Below, in pieces: positions 57,601 through 64,000 of a DNA stretch of 64,000 bases (the stretch's first letter is position 1; every line of letters starts with the position of its first letter). The position numbers and the translations under genes are program-made. The stretch is from Paraphoma chrysanthemicola (Eukaryota > Ascomycota > Dothideomycetes > Pleosporales > Phaeosphaeriaceae). The notes beneath the pieces are model-generated. The model did no database searches. It was given only the letters and a program-made list of their open reading frames with translations, and was not told where the DNA came from. Location of the stretch: positions 372,001 to 436,000 of the forward strand of contig JAGMWG010000016.1 of assembly GCA_020744225.1 (NCBI GenBank). Reading direction: 5' to 3'.

Positions 57601-59514
57601 GCAAGTGGCAGAAGAGTCGCGATCTGTCTAGGTGGAACCCAAATCAGCCGGTCTTGCAGGCTGAGAAGATTCCGTTCCGGCGCAATCACCTGGCCAACCT
57701 TGAAGATAAAGAAAAGAAAGAGCACCATGACTCCAAGACATACATCTGTCCTGAACCTTTGCGGATCTCAAATGTAGGCAAACATTTGCTTGCACCAACT
57801 AGATGCTGATTGACTATAGTTCGCGACCCCGTTCGTGGCCATGTGCTATGTCCTCCCCGCAATCATCCACCGTTTCGAGAGCTATCTCATCGCCCTTGAT
57901 GCCTGTGTGGTTCTCGATCTTGAAGTCAGCCCAGCACTGGCCCTGGAAGCTCTCACCAAGGATTCGGAAAACTCCGGAGAACATGAGGAAGCAAAAATTA
58001 ATTTCAAGAGCGGCATGGGCCGGAATTACGAACGTCTGGAGTTTTTAGGAGACTGCTTCCTCAAAATGGCTACCTCACTCTCAACTTTTGTTAAGCAGCC
58101 CGATGAAAACGAATTTGAGTTTCATGTTCGTCGCATGATCATGTTATGCAATCAGAATTTGATGGAGACTGCTGTGGGCACGAAGAAGGTAGCGTCAGTG
58201 GATGGTTTAGAGCGTGAGCTTGAGCTGTACAAGTACGTTCGTACAGACACGTTCTCTCGGTATGTCTGAGACATTGCTGGCAGAACCGCTGCTAACAATT
58301 GCAGTCGAACTTGGTATCCTGAAGGCCTTAAGCTTTTGAGAGGGAAAGGTCTGAACAAGAGCGAGAGTGACTGGCTCAATCTCAATCACAATCTCGGCGA
58401 CAAGAGTATTGCCGACGTATGCGAAGCCTTTATCGGAGCAGCATTCATGCATCATCACAAAGACGGTCAATGGAAACCCACGGATTGGGACGAGGCCGTC
58501 AAAGCTGTGAAATTGTTCACCAACAGCCCTGATCATGTGATGACGAGATGGTCAGACTACTATGAAGCATACGAAAAGCCCAAGTACCAGCTCGCTGATG
58601 CCACCGCAACACAGCTGGACCTCGCCCGCAAAGTCGAGATGAAGCATCCATACCATTTTAGGTACCCACGGCTTCTCAGGTCAGCCTTCGTGCATCCATC
58701 GCAGCCCTTCATGTGGGAGAATATACCCAACTACCAGCGACTCGAATTTCTTGGCGACTCTCTTCTCGATATGGTCTTCATCATGCATCTTTTCTACAAC
58801 TACCCCGACAAGGATCCACAGTGGCTTACTGAACATAAGACACCTATGGTTTGCAACAAGTTCCTGGGCGCGGTGTGCGTTAAGCTCGGGTGGCATACTC
58901 ATATCAAACAAAACACCGCGATACTCACAAGCCAGATCCGCGACTATGTTTATGAGATCGAGGAGGCGCGGCGCGAGGCCAACGGCGCCGTCGAGTACTG
59001 GGTCGACGTGAGTGAGCCGCCAAAATGCCTAGCTGATGTCGTTGAAGCCTATGTCGCAGCCATGTTCGTTGATGCTGAGTTTGACTTCAACGTCGTGCAG
59101 CGATTCTTCAACCTACATCTCAAGCCTTTCTTCGAAGATATGACGCTAGAGGCGTATGAGAAAATTGCCTCCAACCACCCCACTACGCGCCTGTCACGAC
59201 TTCTTACCACCAACTTTGGTTGCTCTGATTGGCGCATGGCTGCCCTGGAGACCGAAACAGTGATCCCAGGCAAAGGCAAGGCCATTGCGGCAATGATTCT
59301 CATACACAACAAGGTCCACTTCCACTCACTGGGCGAGAGTGGTAGGTACGCGCGCGTCCGAGCGAGCCGTCAAGCCTTGGAGAAGCTGGATGGCTTACCA
59401 CCGTACGAGTTCCGGACTAAGTATAGATGTGACTGCATCGATGAGGGCGAGGGTGAGCTAAATCTGGAGAAGAAAGAAGAGCAGATGAAGGAAGCAATGG
59501 GAACAAACATGTGA
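54687..59514 (+). CDS. DCL1: Dicer-like protein 1
   Basis: Cuts double-stranded RNA into small RNAs for silencing of transposons, viruses or unpaired DNA. Exons 54687-57773, 57820-58259 and 58305-59514 (introns 46 and 45 bp) give 1578 residues, the usual DCL1 size. Domains in order: acidic N-terminal extension; helicase with Walker A DTGTGKT (about 137-143) and DEAH (about 249-252); helicase C with TSVAEEGLDIPQCNLVIRFD and SRGRARHR; Dicer dimerisation/PAZ-like middle; RNase IIIa with RLEFLGDCFLK (about 1100); RNase IIIb with RLEFLGDSLLD (about 1320); C-terminal dsRNA-binding region ending YRCDCID. Conserved acidic residues are present in both RNase III sites. The N-terminal extension and YRCDC tail point to DCL1 rather than DCL2. 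Confidence 0.94.
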
Positions 59515-60209
59515 GGTGCTAAGCTTAGGCGCCGCCGCAAGAATGTGTATTGGGCTTCCCAAATGACGGATATGCTGTTTTTCAGTGGACGTTCGCGTTA
59601 TGGCACCTAGTGTGCCAGCGGTAAGCTAATGGCGTTCACTCCCCTGTTCTTGTAAGCTTCCACACCCAAGCTTGCTCGGAAGCAAGACTATATTCAACTC
59701 TCGATGTTTCGATGCACGTGTTCAATGTGATAACGCTAAGATTTCGGGCTTATTCTGCTTCATGACTCCAATGCAGGCTTTACGGACCGCTCGCGACAAC
59801 GATACACAAGTGTCATGAGGCTGTGCTGATGCTCGGAAGTGCCTCCGCCGACGTGTTAAACGAAACCGCCAATCGCGCAGCTCGCAGACTACGTTACTCT
59901 TGGCAATCTAACCTATCCTGGAAAGGATGAATTGCTTGAGCTTACGAACATCGAGGCATATCCTGCACGATGAAGACATGAGATGTAATGAGTAGGAGAT
60001 TGTTATACGAGAGAACGAAAAGCGTCGAAGACGAACAAGATATAAAATACCGAAGAAATTGCCTTGGAACGAGTTCATCGTGGACTACAAATCGCATATG
60101 CAACTTGAATCGTTACTTCTCAATATCATTATTGCATTCTTTATATCATATCTTATATCTCGCCTCTACTATAACCTTCAGAAACTTTGTTAGTTCATCG
60201 AGATCAATC
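59515..60209. other. Intergenic, b561 gene upstream region
   Basis: About 0.7 kb. The downstream frame is open back to 59988 but the extra sequence is A+T-rich and unlike the family, so it is treated as 5' UTR/promoter. Confidence 0.4.
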
Positions 60210-60894
60210 ATGGACCTCTCTCAACTCCCTCCTGAGACCCTTGCCGCACTCATGCCTCTAATCATGAAAATGCAAAAGGTCCGGACTGCACACGGCATCA
60301 TTACTTCGCTGGCCGTACTCATTTGGTTCCCGCTTGGCATGGTCCTGCTTCGCATGCTCAAAGTCAAGAACACCGTATGGTGGCATGCTATTTGGCAGGG
60401 CATTGGCTTAGGCTTGATGACCGCCGGGTTCGGAATGGGGCGATGGTTAAGTGGAAAAGCCAAGGTAAGTCGATGATATTTCTTCCTTCTCTTTGACTTT
60501 AATCGAATTTGGATATTGTAAACGTGATCTGATATTCACAAAGCATAACAACGAACCACACATCATCCTCGGCACGATCATATTCATCCTTTTCCTACTC
60601 ATGCCCATCGCTGGCTTCCTCCATCACAAACACTTTGCAGCGAAAGGGGCACGGGATTACAAGCGACATATACACGTTTGGGGTGGGAGGGTGTTGCTTA
60701 TACTCGGTCTCGTGAACGGTTTCACGGGGTTGAAGTTGGCGAAGGCGAAAGGAGGGTTGTATGCTGCGTATGGAGTTGTTGCAGGTGTGTTTGTGGCGGC
60801 GTATATTGGAATCTGGTATTTTGTGAGACGGAGGAAGAATGCAGTTTGTGGAGATGGGGAGGTCGAGTTGAGGGAGCGGGCACAAGGCAAATAA
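60210..60894 (+). CDS. Cytochrome b561/ferric reductase-like membrane protein
   Basis: Transmembrane electron carrier of the b561 fold. Exons 60210-60464 and 60544-60894 (79-bp intron) give 201 residues. Five or six membrane spans are visible (HGIITSLAVLIWFPLGMVLL, IWQGIGLGLMTAGFGMG, IILGTIIFILFLLMPIAG, GRVLLILGLVNGFTG, AAYGVVAGVFVAAYIGIWY). Four His that could hold two hemes are in RTAHGI, WWHAIWQ, EPHIILG and HIHVWGGR. Unlike many fungal relatives there is no N-terminal DOMON (cellobiose dehydrogenase-like) domain and no signal peptide; the protein starts MDLSQLPPETLAALMP. The C-terminus is short, basic and then acidic. Substrate and partner unknown. Confidence 0.85.
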
Positions 60895-61263
60895 TTGTGG
60901 CAAAGGTAGAGAGGCTGACATATTGAGCGGCAAAATCTGCTATGGATCTATAAAGATAGAACACTGGGTATTGGTTGGGCATGGTACATCAAGTGTTCGA
61001 TGGTTTTATAAAAACTTATGAGTAATGGGGTATAGTCCATAAGGTCATTCCTAATGTCGGTATCTCATGCTGCGGCAATCAAAAGGCCACTCGGTAGCAT
61101 ACGCTGCGCACAAGGTGTTTGTGGTAAACTAGGATAGCTGTATGTACAAAGAAGCATCATGGACTTTCAAATTTTGTAGAACAGGGAAATAATTGCGCAA
61201 TTAGTCTGATGGCGTTATTTGCCAAAAATGAATCCCAGTTTGCAAGGCGAACCATTGGATTTG
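60895..61263. other. Intergenic between convergent genes
   Basis: 369 bp between two 3' ends; nothing recognised. Confidence 0.4.
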
Positions 61264-63356
61264 TCACCAACTGAGTGTGCGCTTGTCATACCTCCAGCAT
61301 CCTTTGATGCGCAAAAACCATCCACCCTCAACTTCCACGCGCTGACTTCTTGTATCAATCTCGTACAGTACCTCTCCAATAAGCTCTCCATGGCAAGCTC
61401 CCACTTCAGCTTCGTGGACGTTGGGTGACGAAAGGCCATCATGCTTCGAATGAACCGCGTATGATCCATTGAGCTCGGACTGCAACCCGTGAGGTGTGCC
61501 ATGGCTTTCAGCCTGGTCCACACAAACCCCTGTCTGACGCTCTTCAAGATCAATGACATGCTGCGCGACGACTGCCATCGCATGTCCATTCCACACACCT
61601 TCTGGTCCAGCAAGTTTGAGAAGCTCGAGAGCGCGGCGCCGGAGGGTACGAGCACGGCACTTGATCGCAGTGTAATACAGCGGCTCACATGTGCTCGTCT
61701 CTAGGGTGACGAAGAGGGCTTGACTTTCCATGCGACTGCGTTGGCGGAGAACAATCTGGGCGTGTTCAACAAGAGCACGAAATGAATCCATGGATTCTGG
61801 GGTGGAAAAGTCTCGTTCGTCGGTGGAAAGCGCCGTGCGTAATTTCAGAGATGTAAGATGGTAAGTGATGAGGAGTTGGGCGTTCTCTGGCGTTATATTG
61901 TCGCCTTCTATATCTCCTAGCTCGCGTTCGCCTTTCTTGAAAGCAATTCGCCACCGTTCGAGGTCGTCAAGCAAGGACGACTGTGCATCGTGAAATTGAG
62001 GTGGAATTGAGGAAGCATATTTGACTTCGCTGGCATGATGCTGAATCCAATAAAGACTTCTTTTCACGATGCGATAGAGATGTGCGGATAATGTGATGGG
62101 AAGCGGTCGGCAAGTCTCTGATACGGCATGTGAAGATGGATGAATGGGAGGTACAGATGCCGCGTATCGATCAGGAGGTAAGAGAGACATCATTTGGAGC
62201 TCCAAGCGAGCAAAGAATCCAATCAGGTTGGACAATCGCGCGTCAAGGTGGGGTGGCGGGTTCGTCTTCGTGGTGTCTGTACGAGTCCCTGGCATTACCA
62301 CACAGCTTGCTGAAAGACAGGCTTGTATGAGTGAGAACCCTCCTTCCAAGTGCTGCACCGCGACGCCCAAGTTTCCCAGAAGGAGCTCGATCGTAATAAA
62401 GATGGCACAAGCAGTGAGAATTTCCTCTCTCGCCGCAACAACGTCCATCTCATTCTCTTGCGCTGCAGCAACAAGCGAGTTGGTTTGCTTAACTGCAAGA
62501 TTGTATTGACGCCATGTCTGACGACCATCGTTCCAGAGCGATATAGAGGAGGAATGATGCTGTTCATGAAGGCCAGACAATGCGGATACCGCATGCAGGA
62601 TCGTTGGAGATTTCAGCGCCATGCGAAGCACATGTGAATGCCAAGCATGAACATGAAGTGGTCCTGCAACATTGATGGAAGATTGATGCAGGAAGTAATG
62701 AAACGCACGGCCCATCGAATGTGGTATCGGTGAGTACGTGATGCTGGGCCAGGGCGAAGTGTTGACGCATTCGGGACTGGATGAGTCCGAAAGTGTCGAA
62801 GGGGAAGGCGTGTGGCAGAGCTCCGCTCGCTCAACGGCCGAAGTCAAGTCCGAAGAAGCGATCTTACTGACTGCAGGCTTGTTTCGATAGACAAGTTCTG
62901 CATCGAACTTTGTGGCAGGGGCCTGGTCCTGACGATCCGCGTGCTGCGGGTAGCCGTCGCATTTTCTGCCAGTTGAGACACAGTTCTTGCAGTCCGGTTT
63001 CTCCTCACCACACTTTACACGCCGTATTCTGGAATTGTGTCAGCCCATCATAGCTGTACTCCAGTATTTACTAGACTCACTTGCATGTCACGCATCCGGA
63101 TCTAGACTTCGGCGCCTTCCTCCGCTGTCTGCGTTTGCCTCGGACCAGATCATCTTGGCCAACATTCAGCTTTGTCGCGCGATCCTTCTCGCCTTCCATC
63201 TCGGGAATTGTACCATTTGGATTCTTGACGCACTTGCTTGAGTCGTGAATACCTTGATTGCAAGTTATACGTCGATGCCGTCCTGCTCGATTCGCGGAAC
63301 CTTCTGGGACTCACGTCATGTTCTGCGCTGCCCTCATTGGCTCCTTCGTTTGACAT
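61264..63356 (-). CDS. Zn(II)2Cys6 transcription factor
   Basis: Fungal-specific DNA-binding regulator. Exons 63356-63315, 63232-63081 and 63028-61264 give 652 residues. The zinc cluster is assembled across the second splice: SRSGCVTCK joins IRRVKCGEEKPDCKNC, making CX2CX6CX6CX2CX6C. A basic stretch (RGKRRQRRKAPKSR) precedes it. The C-terminal 500 residues form the helical fungal transcription-factor regulatory domain (MGRAFHYFLHQSSINVAG, HAVSALSGLHEQHH, LLLGNLGVAVQHLEGG). The second-intron splice is certain (GTGAGT/CTGAC/CCAG). The first intron is less so: the acceptor could be 9 bases further on (TGCGTCAAG/AAT), removing three residues. Target genes unknown; the neighbouring b561-like gene is one candidate, as speculation. 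Confidence 0.87.
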
Positions 63357-63858
63357 GGTGGCTGTGCCCTGCTTATCCCAAGACGCCGACGAGTCGAAGT
63401 TAGGTACGCGACTCGTCTACGCTAGCTCGAAGTCGTAAGTGTGCATCGATCGCCTCGCTTAACTCGTATTTATGTATGGGAATGAGCATGGCGATGCTAA
63501 TGCTGATCTGCCTTTGGAACTGCTAGTCGAGATGAGTTGCCGGTATAACCCTACTCTGCCCTGCTCCTAATCTTGAGCATTTGAGCATAACATTCACTCA
63601 TATACTTGCTTGATGCTTGCTTGATGCCGAGATCATATTCATTGAAGCTCCTACAAATGCGGTCTGAAGAAGGGGTATATCGTGTGTGCAAGCATATACA
63701 AAGAAGAAAACCCATCAATCCTGGCCTATAGTCCATGCATCAATCCATTACCCATTGCACATGTCGAAATGTCCTGACTCAAAGATGTGTCTGTATAGCA
63801 TCGCATATGTTTTTGCACACCCAAAGGCGTTCACGAAATGCTCTCGCGTGCCCAGACT
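63357..63858. other. Intergenic at right side
   Basis: About 0.5 kb upstream of the Zn2Cys6 gene and downstream of the partial gene at the edge. Nothing recognised. Confidence 0.4.
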
Positions 63859-64000
63859 CTATATCAGGAGCGCTGCAACCGGCAACGCGAGCCATGCCCA
63901 TGAGTGTTCACGTCTTGTAGCGGCGCCTTTCTTGCTCGCGGACGGTTGTGCTGGGGCTGCGGAGGACGAGCTCGGCTGTGTTGTAGTCTGGTTGCCAGGG
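63859..64000 (-). CDS. C-terminus of a probable GPI-anchored cell-surface protein (partial)
   Basis: Minus-strand frame open from the window edge to TAG at 63859-63861, 47 codons. It reads as a Thr/Ser/Pro/Ala-rich stalk (TTTQPSSSSAAPAQPSASK) followed by a short polar spacer and a hydrophobic end (WAWLALPVAALLI), the usual layout of a GPI attachment signal. The family cannot be told because the catalytic or ligand-binding part is outside the window. Confidence 0.45.
   Translation of the reverse strand, partial: PGNQTTTQPSSSSAAPAQPSASKKGAATRREHSWAWLALPVAALLI

Noticed and set aside
1..64000. CRISPR arrays, bacterial operons, rRNA or tRNA genes
   Set aside because: None seen by eye. The intron-rich genes are eukaryotic; a tRNA search tool would be needed to exclude tRNAs firmly.

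Overview
The window reads as nuclear DNA of a filamentous ascomycete (Pezizomycotina; the gene families suggest Dothideomycetes, which is inference). Genes carry short introns (about 45-90 bp) with GT..AG ends and CTAAC/CTGAC-like branch sites. The protein set is typical of moulds: Atg18, Yvc1, Dicer-like 1, hamartin, Tap42, a Zn(II)2Cys6 factor and a HET-domain gene. A 3.5 kb A+T-rich block looks like a transposon destroyed by RIP. Exon models were built by hand from reading frame, splice signals and family knowledge; those whose exon lengths add up to a whole reading frame are given most confidence.

Layout. 1-2.4 kb (-): TYW4/PPM2 wybutosine enzyme, cut by the left edge, divergent from ATG18 (2.75-4.25 kb, +). 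4.7-6.0 kb (+): PI31-like proteasome regulator. 6.0-13.8 kb: long stretch with no supportable gene. 13.8-14.9 kb (-): C2H2 transcription factor. 15.8-19.2 kb (-): YVC1 vacuolar cation channel with 15 exons, many of them micro-exons. 19.5-21.0 kb (+): uncharacterised basic protein. 21.7-23.3 kb (+): multi-pass membrane protein. 24.1-25.8 kb (-): GH15 glucoamylase. 27.1-29.3 kb (+): broken HET gene. 29.7-32.1 kb (-): orphan 785-residue protein. 33.1-34.1 kb (-): C2H2 protein lacking its 5' end. 34.05-37.59 kb: RIP-degraded element with inverted terminal repeats. 38.3-39.2 kb (-): secreted cupredoxin protein with a Pro/Ala/Glu repeat tail. 40.8-43.2 kb (+): tandem pair of F-box/2EXR-like genes, the first broken. 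44.2-45.0 kb (-): Cys-rich protein, model unresolved. 45.5-48.8 kb (-): TSC1. 50.9-51.3 kb (-): small mitochondrial protein. 51.8-52.9 kb (+): IAH1-like esterase. 53.0-54.2 kb (-): TAP42, divergent from DCL1 (54.7-59.5 kb, +). 60.2-60.9 kb (+): cytochrome b561-like protein. 61.3-63.4 kb (-): Zn2Cys6 factor. Right edge (-): tail of a likely GPI-anchored protein.

How the pieces relate. TSC1, TAP42 and ATG18 all belong to TOR/autophagy signalling, and TSC1 and TAP42 lie within 6 kb of each other. The RIP-degraded element and DCL1 represent two layers of genome defence. Around the element (27-45 kb) genes are orphan, broken, duplicated or secreted, whereas both flanks are conserved housekeeping genes, so the middle behaves like an accessory compartment.
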